Shown here: positions 57,490 to 64,000 of the stretch, piece by piece
Layout: each line of letters begins with the position of its first letter
Position numbering within the stretch: the first letter of the stretch is position 1
Source: Celerinatantimonas diazotrophica
GTDB taxonomy: Bacteria > Pseudomonadota > Gammaproteobacteria > Enterobacterales > Celerinatantimonadaceae
Length of the DNA: 64,000 bases
Direction of reading: 5' to 3'
Assembly: GCF_004339545.1 (NCBI RefSeq)
Contig: NZ_SMGD01000014.1
Location: 1 to 64,000, forward strand
The notes under the pieces: model-generated
Told to the model about the DNA's origin: nothing
The model's database searches: none
The model's input: only the letters and a program-made list of their open reading frames with translations
Program-made: the position numbers and the translations under genes

Positions 57490-57719
57490 ACTATCTCATA
57501 ATGATCTTAAATTTTAATGAATAATTTTATCAATCATTGCTGAGCTCTAAGTTTTGGAGTATTGTTTTTTTGTGTCTAGACACATCCTTGATTTTCTAAA
57601 ATCAAACTAGAACAGAATAGTAAATTATCTATATCTTTCTAAGAATGGATGAAATTAACTGCCGTTCTAAATAATCACAATCGCTCTTTTTGCAATCTAG
57701 AGCATAATGGAGATTTAGC

Positions 57720-58358
57720 ATGTCAAAAAATCTAGTACTTAAACTTAACAAAGCCCCTGTTCGACTATCAAGAGACGATTCTGCAACGCTAACTTTTGCC
57801 CCAGCGGCGGAGTTATTGGTATCTTTTGAAAATAAAGACTTCACTTATACGGCTGCAGGCAGCTACTCTCAAGGTGGTGAACGCCCAATACCTGTTCCTA
57901 TGTATGCTGGACAGTTGATCCCTTCTTCTCATGCTGTATTAGGCAATGGCAGCAACATTACACTGTCTAATACTAGTAGCAACCCAAACTCCGTTATTAC
58001 TGGCGGTGTATTTGGTATAGGCGAACCTACAAGCGGCTTCATTCAAGAAGGTCAATCTTGTAGTATTGGTCAATTCCAGTCTATTTTGGCTATCACCACA
58101 CCCTCTTGGCAGAAATTCAGACTGACAACGGACTCAACCAATAAGGAAACGGTTGTTTACGTGTTCAGTGCTGCTCAAAAACCTAAAAAACCGCAAGGTT
58201 ATGTTTTGAACTACACAGGTACCGGGAACACAGACTTCAAAACCACAACTGGCAACCAATACGAAGAAATAGGCAACTGGCAAGGTAATGCTCTGTTCTT
58301 TATCAACGTATCGAACAGCACAGAGTGCCAAGTAGAAATTACCCTTACCAGCGCATAA
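57720..58358 (+). CDS. Paralogue 2 of the unrecognised family
   Basis: 212 aa, no signal peptide or membrane segment. Shared motifs: NGSNITLSNTSSNPNSVI, GVFGIGEPTSG, GQFQSIL, ETVVYVFSA, YVLNYTGTG, TTTGNQYEEIGNWQGNALFF and INVSNS. The pattern of alternating short hydrophobic stretches suggests a beta-sandwich or jelly-roll. Preceded by ATGGAGATTTAGC (GGAG seven bases before the start). A hairpin (58402-58454) lies between this gene and paralogue 3, which may lower expression of what follows. Closest relative in the window is paralogue 1. Function unknown. Confidence 0.87.
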   Translation: MSKNLVLKLNKAPVRLSRDDSATLTFAPAAELLVSFENKDFTYTAAGSYSQGGERPIPVPMYAGQLIPSSHAVLGNGSNITLSNTSSNPNSVITGGVFGIGEPTSGFIQEGQSCSIGQFQSILAITTPSWQKFRLTTDSTNKETVVYVFSAAQKPKKPQGYVLNYTGTGNTDFKTTTGNQYEEIGNWQGNALFFINVSNSTECQVEITLTSA

Positions 58359-58401
58359 TTCCTTTTGCTCTATTGCGCTCTGCTTTTGACTGAAAAGTAT
58401 G

Positions 58402-58454
58402 GGTAACACTTCGCTCCAAGTACGATTGCAAGCGAACCTGGAGCGTCTCTTACC
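58402..58454. terminator. Hairpin between paralogues 2 and 3
   Basis: GGTAA (58402-58406) and CGCTCCA (58412-58418) pair with TGGAGCG (58439-58445) and TTACC (58450-58454), leaving a small internal loop. No T-run follows, so it is more likely an attenuator or mRNA-stabilising 3' end than a full terminator. Confidence 0.5.
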
Positions 58455-58511
58455 TTGATTGATTGTTGCTTAACTTATTCTTTGCACGTTAAACATGATC
58501 AGGATGACCTA

Positions 58512-59141
58512 ATGATCCAGCTGCAATTAAACGCCCCGCTTGCCTCTCTTCAAGATAAACAGGAAGCTTCTCTTCCTTATGCACCAGCGGCAGGCCTGCT
58601 TGTTGTCATTCAGAATCAGACTCTTAAAACCTCTGCAACAGCCAGCTATAATTTGGGAAGACAGACACTCGGCAAAATATTCATTCCTAAATATAACAGT
58701 GATTTATATTGCCAGACCGTTCAAGGCAATGGTTTTACCTTATCAATACAAAATATTAGCGCGGCCTCCGAATCTGTGATTGGAGCCAGCTTATTTGGTT
58801 TTGGTCCCGCAAGTCTGGGACAAATTCCGGTGGGTTCTCCAGCGGCCAACATTACACAACTGCAATCTCTGGCGATCATTACTGAGCCTTATAAAATCGG
58901 TTTGGAGTTCAGCAGTAAAAACAAAGATCGTCAGTCTTTTTATCTGTTTGAGCCTAGAAAAATGCCCGTCCTCTATGAGCTTAAACCTGTATCATCTTCT
59001 AACCCTGGGCCAACAGACGCCACTCAGGTACTCAATCTATCAGGAGATTGGGAAGGCAATATGCTCTTGATCGTTAATACTTCCTCTGATGCAGACAGTA
59101 GTATTCGGGTGTCTGTTAATAAAGACACTGACAATGCGTAG
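58512..59141 (+). CDS. Paralogue 3 of the unrecognised family
   Basis: 209 aa from the ATG at 58512 (MIQLQLNAPLASLQDKQEAS), supported by AGGA just upstream and by alignment with paralogue 2; the open frame begins 19 codons earlier. Shared motifs: NGFTLSIQNISAASESVIGA, SLFGFGPASLGQ, TQLQSLAII, a YLFEPRKMP segment in place of VYVF, and LNLSGDWEGNMLLIVNTSSD. More diverged than paralogues 1 and 2. Its 3' end overlaps or abuts the start of paralogue 4, so the two are coupled. Confidence 0.85.
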   Translation: MIQLQLNAPLASLQDKQEASLPYAPAAGLLVVIQNQTLKTSATASYNLGRQTLGKIFIPKYNSDLYCQTVQGNGFTLSIQNISAASESVIGASLFGFGPASLGQIPVGSPAANITQLQSLAIITEPYKIGLEFSSKNKDRQSFYLFEPRKMPVLYELKPVSSSNPGPTDATQVLNLSGDWEGNMLLIVNTSSDADSSIRVSVNKDTDNA

Positions 59142-59148
59142 GCTGCAC

Positions 59149-59916
59149 ATGATTAGGCGCTTCCTCTCGGCACTCTGCATTGTCACCGCATTTCCTCTTT
59201 TTGCCCAACAAAATAGTTTTTGCCTGTCTGCCGATGGCTCAGCAATCGTGCTGAAAAAAAGTGAAAAAGCCTGTATCAAGCAGGTATTAACCGGCCCCTT
59301 TGCATTGATGTTATACAATGCACTGCCTTATGCTGCAGAAACCAAGTATGTCATCTCCCGCGATTGTCCTAGCACTGAAACTGAGTGCTCTCCTTTGTCG
59401 GAGCAAGAATTCAAAATGGGCGTCAATGTCATGGAAAGACAAATTAGTGAATGGGATCAAAACTGTTTGTCGATTACCAATATCAGCTTATCTCCCGAAG
59501 CCGAGCTAGGTGTTTCTCTTTTTAGTCTGGCGCCAAGCGATAACGTTCAAACCATCAATGAAGAATCGGAGCTGCTCGCCAGTAATATTAAGCTCGACCA
59601 GTTAGAAAGCCAGGCCATGACCTTAACAGGCCTCTATTATTATCTGGAATTATGGGCGCCTCACAGTCAAACCGACTTTATCATTGTGACAGACCAAGAC
59701 TACAAACTTTACAGCATTCGCGCGCTGGGCAACTCAGAATCAGACAAGTTAATTGAAACCGACCGCAATCACTATACGTTGACGTTAGACAACACATATT
59801 ATTTGCAAATCATAAATGTTTCATTAAGTCCCTCAACAGATTCTTACTTTAGATTAACCGATATTAATTGTGGTACGGATTGCCGTCTCCAACAAGATGG
59901 AGCGACAGAGCCATGA
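59149..59916 (+). CDS. Paralogue 4: exported, cysteine-rich member of the family
   Basis: 255 aa from the ATG at 59149; a start at 59134 (five residues more, overlapping the upstream stop) is equally possible. Signal peptide MIRRFLSALCIVTAFPLFA, cleaved before QQ. The mature protein has seven Cys, absent from the other paralogues. The homologous core is recognisable: NCLSITNISLSPEAELGVSL, FSLAPSD, DQLESQAMTLTG, and a second NVSLSPSTDSYFRL near the end. Oxidised disulfides imply a periplasmic or external location. It ends 62 bases before the sheath gene. Function unknown. Confidence 0.85.
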   Translation: MIRRFLSALCIVTAFPLFAQQNSFCLSADGSAIVLKKSEKACIKQVLTGPFALMLYNALPYAAETKYVISRDCPSTETECSPLSEQEFKMGVNVMERQISEWDQNCLSITNISLSPEAELGVSLFSLAPSDNVQTINEESELLASNIKLDQLESQAMTLTGLYYYLELWAPHSQTDFIIVTDQDYKLYSIRALGNSESDKLIETDRNHYTLTLDNTYYLQIINVSLSPSTDSYFRLTDINCGTDCRLQQDGATEP

Positions 59917-59978
59917 TCAGCGACAGGATTATCCACAAACTGACCTAATACCGTTCGTTCATTGAAGGAGAAAAAACA

Positions 59979-61631
59979 ATGGCAACCCAAAGAACCGCCC
60001 CTGGAGTCTATATCGTGGAGCAACAACAAAGCCCCATGATTACTGGTGTGGGGACATCCACGGCTGGATTTGTGGGCTGGGCCGCAAATCAGCAATATGT
60101 CAATGAGTCCAAGCTTATTACCAACTTCACTGAGTTTACCCAAGCTTATAGCGAGGTGACCACTCAAGACAGTAAACAGGTGACAACCACCTTCACTAGT
60201 AAAAGCTGTCTGGCATATTCGGTCTATTCCTTCTTCCAACGAGGGGGCACACAATGCTATATCGTCAATATCAACGGGGCCGCACAGCAAAATAATCCAC
60301 CAGCAAAGTCTCTTCCCGCAGTTACGTTCCCTGCTAAAGGCGCAGGACAGTTAATCTTTACCGCTAAAAAGGCGGGCAGTGGTAACATAACGGTTGAAGT
60401 GTCTGCACCTTCTAATACAGGACCAGGTTTATTTAACGTAAAAGTCACTGGTGCCAGCAAGTCACCTGTGACGTATCAGAACGTTGGTATCTCTAAAGGC
60501 CAGCTACCACCAGATAGTAATAGTACCACCAATGGCTTAACCGTGACTGAATTCCACAATGATGATGTCACACTTGCTGTTGTGGGCAGTACTAAGGAAG
60601 TGACCCCATCCGCTTATGGTTCTCAAATCATTGAAAATTCTACCCCCCTCCCCCATAAAGACACTGGGTCCAAAAGTGATGACACTTTTTCTAACCCAGA
60701 TATGGACTCGTCCTTACTGATCGGTGATGAAACCAAAGGCACTGGCCTACATGCTTTTGATGTAATCGAAGATGTTAACCTGATTTTGATTCCAGATTTG
60801 TGTTTGCTGGCCCAAGACAAACAAGCCAGCGCTTATTCTCAGGTTGTAAATTACTGTACCCAACGAGGAGATTGCTTCTTTATTGGTGACATCCCTGCGC
60901 AAAGCAGTGGTTATCAGGATGCGATTAACTTTGTTAAAGGGAATGATTCAAAGCCACCCGCACCCACTCTACTTAATGAGCTAGGCTTTGCGGCGTTCTA
61001 TTATCCTTGGATACAAGTCAACAATCCAGAAGTCGCCTATCCAGCTAAGCCTCCATTATATATTCCACCATCTGGTGCCGTGGCGGGAGCCTTCGCGGCA
61101 ACCGACGCGTCACGAGGTGTTTTTAAGTCCGCCGCTGGTACCACAGATGGGAAGCTGCCATCAGCGTTACAAGAACAAGTCAAGGTTACCCAAACACAAC
61201 TGGGATTACTCAACCAAAACTGTGTCAATGATATCCGCACCCTAACAGGCAAAGGCGTTTGTATCTGGGGCGCCGTGACCAATGCAGGGGAAGCCAGCGA
61301 ATGGAAGTACATCGCGGTACGACGTTTGTTTATTTACGTTGAACAATCGATTAGGCAGAGCAGTGCTTGGATCGTATTTGAACCTAATACGCCTAAATTA
61401 TGGGGCACTATAACGCGTAATATTACGGTCTTTTTAACCTCATTATGGCAAGAAGGCGCGCTATTCGGCGCAACGGCTCAGGATGCCTTTTTCATTAAAG
61501 TGGATGAAGAAAACAACCCACCAGAAGAACGCCGAAAAGGGAATTTAACCATTGAAATAGGACTGGCTCCTGTGTTCCCAGCGGAATTCATTATCATCAA
61601 AATCGGCCAGAAAGTACTGCCTGCTGAATAA
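59979..61631 (+). CDS. Contractile tail sheath protein
   Basis: 550 aa. N-terminus RTAPGVYIVEQQQSPMITGV with GTSTAGFVGWA is the standard start of phage and eCIS sheath proteins; the C-terminal domain (RRLFIYVEQSIRQSSAWIVF, then EPNTPKLWGTITRNITVFL) carries the fold and the strand-exchange arms that link subunits. A variable domain of about 200 residues is inserted at 100-300. AAGGAG lies nine bases before the start. Forms the outer contractile tube. Only one sheath gene is seen so far, unlike the three of the antifeeding prophage. Confidence 0.95.
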   Translation: MATQRTAPGVYIVEQQQSPMITGVGTSTAGFVGWAANQQYVNESKLITNFTEFTQAYSEVTTQDSKQVTTTFTSKSCLAYSVYSFFQRGGTQCYIVNINGAAQQNNPPAKSLPAVTFPAKGAGQLIFTAKKAGSGNITVEVSAPSNTGPGLFNVKVTGASKSPVTYQNVGISKGQLPPDSNSTTNGLTVTEFHNDDVTLAVVGSTKEVTPSAYGSQIIENSTPLPHKDTGSKSDDTFSNPDMDSSLLIGDETKGTGLHAFDVIEDVNLILIPDLCLLAQDKQASAYSQVVNYCTQRGDCFFIGDIPAQSSGYQDAINFVKGNDSKPPAPTLLNELGFAAFYYPWIQVNNPEVAYPAKPPLYIPPSGAVAGAFAATDASRGVFKSAAGTTDGKLPSALQEQVKVTQTQLGLLNQNCVNDIRTLTGKGVCIWGAVTNAGEASEWKYIAVRRLFIYVEQSIRQSSAWIVFEPNTPKLWGTITRNITVFLTSLWQEGALFGATAQDAFFIKVDEENNPPEERRKGNLTIEIGLAPVFPAEFIIIKIGQKVLPAE

Positions 61632-61648
61632 ATACAGGAGAGAATATC

Positions 61649-62089
61649 GTGAGCACAACTAGAATCGATCCCTATCAGAATTTCCGCTTTAGGGTTGAAA
61701 TTGATGGCATTCAGATTGCGGGCTTTTCGGAAGTCAGCATTCCTGATTCCACCACAGCAGACATCGAATATCGAGAAGGTACTTATCCACCTGGTACACG
61801 CCATTTATCAGGTTTAACCAGTTCAGGTTCTGTTTCTCTGAAGCGTGGAATTACCGACAACATGGATTTATACAACTGGAAAAAACAGGTTGAGAGTACG
61901 GGCGCTGGCAGTGCTCGTAAAAATATTTCCATCATCTTGATCGATGAGACTGGCGCGGATAAATGCCGGTGGAATATTTCCTATGCTTGGCCAACCAAAT
62001 ACGAGTCAGGCTCTTTAGACGCCAAAGGCAATGATGTGTTAATCGAAACGTTCGAGATTACGCATGAAGGCATTGAACGCGTCAAATAA
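61649..62089 (+). CDS. Tail tube protein (gp19 family), first copy
   Basis: 146 aa beginning with GTG at 61649 after CAGGAG. T4 gp19/Afp1-type fold: DPYQNFRFRVEIDGIQIAGF with SEVSIPDSTTADIEYREG and the C-terminal NDVLIETFEITHEGIERV. It builds the inner tube through which cargo passes. It is 17 bases after the sheath gene. A long hairpin follows (62107-62156). Confidence 0.94.
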   Translation: MSTTRIDPYQNFRFRVEIDGIQIAGFSEVSIPDSTTADIEYREGTYPPGTRHLSGLTSSGSVSLKRGITDNMDLYNWKKQVESTGAGSARKNISIILIDETGADKCRWNISYAWPTKYESGSLDAKGNDVLIETFEITHEGIERVK

Positions 62090-62106
62090 AGACCATGATT
62101 AACCTG

Positions 62107-62156
62107 GTCTGACACAGTGGGTTTAATGGCGACCTCATGACCCCACGGTGTCAGAC
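62107..62156. terminator. Intra-operon hairpin after the first tube gene
   Basis: GTCTGACAC-A-GTGGG pairs with CCCAC-G-GTGTCAGAC: 14 pairs with one A-G mismatch and a 20-base loop. No T-run follows. It lies between the abundant sheath/tube genes and the low-copy baseplate genes, as expected for an attenuator or a 3' stabiliser. Confidence 0.7.
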
Positions 62157-62204
62157 AAACAGAGACTTATCTGTGCTTTGACTTAATAATCTAGAGGGAA
62201 CAAT

Positions 62205-62567
62205 ATGTTACAAACCGAATATCAATTTACACTGCCACGTGGTTATGTTGACCCACACGGTAATTTACATCGAGAAGTCACCATGCGCTTAGCAACCGCA
62301 GGTGATGAAATCCAGCCCATGCGCGACCCTAGAGTACAGCAAAATCCAAGTTACCTATCCGTTATTCTGCTCTCACGTGTACTGGTTCGACTTGGTACAT
62401 TAGACACCATCAATACGCAAATTATTGAAAGTCTGTTCAGTGCGGATTTCGCCTTTTTACAAGACGTCTATAACCGCATTAACCACAAAGATGGTCTGAG
62501 CATGAAGGTACAATGTCCGAAATGTCAGCATGAGTTTGATACGGAGCTATCTTTTGAGGGGGAATAA
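62205..62567 (+). CDS. Zinc-ribbon tail-associated protein
   Basis: 120 aa. Found between the tube and DUF6760-type genes in many eCIS and related phage-like clusters, where it is thought to be a tail-assembly factor. The N-terminal region starts with a beta hairpin (YQFTLPRGYVDPHGNLHREV) and the family pattern GDEIQPMRDPRVQQNPSYLS; the C-terminus holds a CPKC motif (VQCPKCQHEFDTELS), half of a zinc ribbon. GAGGGA precedes the start. Exact role not established. Confidence 0.82.
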   Translation: MLQTEYQFTLPRGYVDPHGNLHREVTMRLATAGDEIQPMRDPRVQQNPSYLSVILLSRVLVRLGTLDTINTQIIESLFSADFAFLQDVYNRINHKDGLSMKVQCPKCQHEFDTELSFEGE

Positions 62568-62569
62568 TA

Positions 62570-62764
62570 TGCTATCCCCATGATCGCCTGCATGAGGAGA
62601 TAGCATTCTTAGGGTACTACCTGCATTGGAGCTATGAGTCTCTGCTCAGTATGGAACACCATGAACGTCAAAAATGGATAGAAAAGACCAGTGCTATTAA
62701 CCAAAAAGTTAATGAAGGGAGCACACCAGCCCCTGCTGAGAAATCAATATTATCCATCACTTAA
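62570..62764 (+). CDS. Small DUF6760-like protein without a standard start codon
   Basis: A frame of about 64 codons (CYPHDRLHEEIAFLGYYLHW, then SYESLLSMEHHERQKWIEKT) that matches in position and pattern the small helical DUF6760-type protein found between the zinc-ribbon and second tube genes of eCIS clusters. Upstream in frame only ATA codons (62564, 62567) follow a good GAGGGGG ribosome-binding site; the ATG at 62569 is out of frame and meets a stop after four codons. Either an ATA start is used, or one base was lost or substituted at the start. Ends 84 bases before the second tube gene. Confidence 0.65.
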   Translation, partial: CYPHDRLHEEIAFLGYYLHWSYESLLSMEHHERQKWIEKTSAINQKVNEGSTPAPAEKSILSIT

Positions 62765-62848
62765 ATAGACTGTCTCGGTCACATGGTGACCATCATAAAA
62801 GAGCCATAAAAAACAGGTGAAACGTAGCACACAGTTTGGAGAGCCGAT

Positions 62849-63316
62849 ATGTCCATGATTCAAAGCATGATTAACCAAGGGGTTTCCCATCTTCTAGACC
62901 CCTTTCGTAACTTTAATTTTATCGTCGAAATTGACGGTATTCTGGCAGCAGGCTATTCCGAGGTCAATGGTATGGGTATTGAACTGGACGTTGAAAAGCG
63001 CCACTTTGGAGGAGAAAACGATGTGCAATATACCTTTCTCAAGTCCGCCAACTACAGCCATCTGGTATTGAAAAATGGCATTTCACAATACAACTTTATG
63101 TGGCAGTGGTTTGAAGACACTGTACAAGGTAAGCCTAAAGCCCGTAATGGCAGTATTTTCTTATACGATTTGGGCTCTAAAACTTTTACTTACTGGAATT
63201 TCTATCAGGCTTACCCGATCAAGTGGGAAGGCCCCTCACTGAATGCGCAAGGGAATGAGGTCGCAACCCATACCCTTACTCTCGCTTACCAGCAATTAAA
63301 AAAAGGGACGATATAG
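62849..63316 (+). CDS. Tail tube protein (gp19 family), second copy
   Basis: 155 aa. LLDPFRNFNFIVEIDGILAA followed by GYSEVNGMGIELDVEKRHFG and a C-terminal LNAQGNEVATHTLTLAYQQL: a tube-initiator-like relative of the first tube protein, comparable to Afp5. Such a second copy usually forms the ring that joins tube and baseplate. TTGGAGAG precedes the ATG by six bases. Confidence 0.93.
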   Translation: MSMIQSMINQGVSHLLDPFRNFNFIVEIDGILAAGYSEVNGMGIELDVEKRHFGGENDVQYTFLKSANYSHLVLKNGISQYNFMWQWFEDTVQGKPKARNGSIFLYDLGSKTFTYWNFYQAYPIKWEGPSLNAQGNEVATHTLTLAYQQLKKGTI

Positions 63317-63319
63317 GGG

Positions 63320-64000
63320 ATGCTAAACAGGACTCACGGTGCCATCACACTTTCTTTGTTAGCCGACTCTTTATTAGCCAGCTCAGTGCAAACAAGCCAT
63401 GCTATTATCCAACCGATCGACAGTAGAAAAATGTGCGCGTCAAGTGAGGCAAACCGTGATTTTTGTCAGCAACTTCTGGGTAGCCGTCAAGTTTCTGACA
63501 AGGCATCCATTTGGGCGTCTTTATTCTATCGACTTAACCCACAACAGATGTCAGCGGTAACTACACTGCATAAAACGCACATCGAACAGCGTCAGGTTTT
63601 ACAACAGACTATTCACCAACATAGACATCAGCATAACCATTCTCTATTGCAGCAACACCAGCACTGGCATCTGCTCTCAATAGGGACGCCTATAGCAGCA
63701 ACACCTAGAACCACCCACAAACAGCTGTCATCCCCCATAACACTATCGTCTCTACTAGCGTCCAAAGCCAACACCCAAACCAGCCCGACCACAGAAAGCG
63801 CACAAAGCTGGCTGCATACTGTTACACAAAACGCCTTACCCCAGCTAAAAATCTGGACAAGCAAACGCCTGTTCAAGGCCATAACACCGATCATCAAGCA
63901 GGCCGAATTATTAAAAACAATCTTTAGCCAAACACAGCAACCCACTCAGCAACAACAAGCAGGAACACCAGAACACACCACTCCCGCTAAAGCAACGATG
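63320..64000 (+). CDS. Gln/His/Thr-rich protein, incomplete at the window edge
   Basis: Open from the ATG at 63320 to the end of the window, 227 codons without a stop, three bases after the second tube gene; ATAGGGG is a possible ribosome-binding site. The product is rich in Gln, His, Thr and Ser, with a His/Gln stretch (QQTIHQHRHQHNH) near residue 95-110 and a Pro/Thr/Gln-rich C-terminal part. In eCIS clusters this position normally holds a LysM/baseplate protein; I see no LysM motif in this portion. Not recognised. Antisense frames here are shadows. Confidence 0.7.
   Translation, partial: MLNRTHGAITLSLLADSLLASSVQTSHAIIQPIDSRKMCASSEANRDFCQQLLGSRQVSDKASIWASLFYRLNPQQMSAVTTLHKTHIEQRQVLQQTIHQHRHQHNHSLLQQHQHWHLLSIGTPIAATPRTTHKQLSSPITLSSLLASKANTQTSPTTESAQSWLHTVTQNALPQLKIWTSKRLFKAITPIIKQAELLKTIFSQTQQPTQQQQAGTPEHTTPAKATM

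Noticed and set aside
62569-62580. ATG as start for the small DUF6760-like gene
   Set aside because: It is out of frame with the conserved protein and reaches TGA after four codons.

Overview
The window is a chromosomal piece of a gammaproteobacterium. The evidence is the 16S rRNA 5' end, the gene order pepQ-yigZ-hemG-rrn, glyQS, cyoABCDE, acrAB-acrR, mtlADR and, most tellingly, a cqsS/cqsA pair, the CAI-1 quorum-sensing module known best from Vibrio and relatives. Base composition of the core genes is moderate, clearly below that of the island at 50.8-54.3 kb. I cannot name the genus with confidence; it looks related to Vibrionales, Aeromonadales or Alteromonadales.

Layout. 1-3.3 kb: 5' end of an rrn operon with its promoter and leader (minus strand), behind hemG, yigZ and a PepQ homologue that has lost all five metal ligands. 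3.5-7 kb: an OmpR/EnvZ-type two-component system followed by a lone periplasmic sugar-binding protein. 7-10.5 kb: tusA, glyQ, glyS. 10.7-12.6 kb: three poorly known genes. 12.8-17.9 kb: acrAB efflux pump with divergent acrR and a near-perfect AcrR operator. 17.9-19.2 kb: a gene-free, AT-rich stretch ending in a cluster of CRP sites. 19.2-22.9 kb: mannitol operon mtlADR. 22.9-27.8 kb: cyoABCDE. 28-34 kb: nitroreductase, monooxygenase, deoC, dsbD with an NqrC-like FMN lipoprotein, a deleted IS3 relic and a DsbA-like oxidoreductase. 34-39 kb: cqsS, cqsA (convergent) and a diguanylate cyclase. 39-46 kb: small regulators and enzymes. 46-50.5 kb: a fructose-family PTS with a PRD activator and an AlsE-type epimerase, probably a rare-sugar pathway.

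50.5-64 kb is accessory DNA. A GC-rich cargo (DHA2 efflux transporter, a broken aldo/keto reductase, a TetR regulator) lies between an IS3-family relic and a decayed DDE transposase; the two divergent promoters carry the same TetR-type operator. From 55.9 kb to the edge runs the start of a contractile injection system, most like an extracellular contractile injection system (eCIS): an OmpR-type regulator with a degenerate receiver and two mutually compensating frameshifts in A6 tracts, four paralogous proteins of a family I do not recognise (one exported and cysteine-rich), then sheath, tube, zinc-ribbon tail protein, a small DUF6760-like protein, a second tube and an unfinished Gln/His/Thr-rich gene. 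The four-paralogue block between regulator and sheath is the best candidate for something undescribed.
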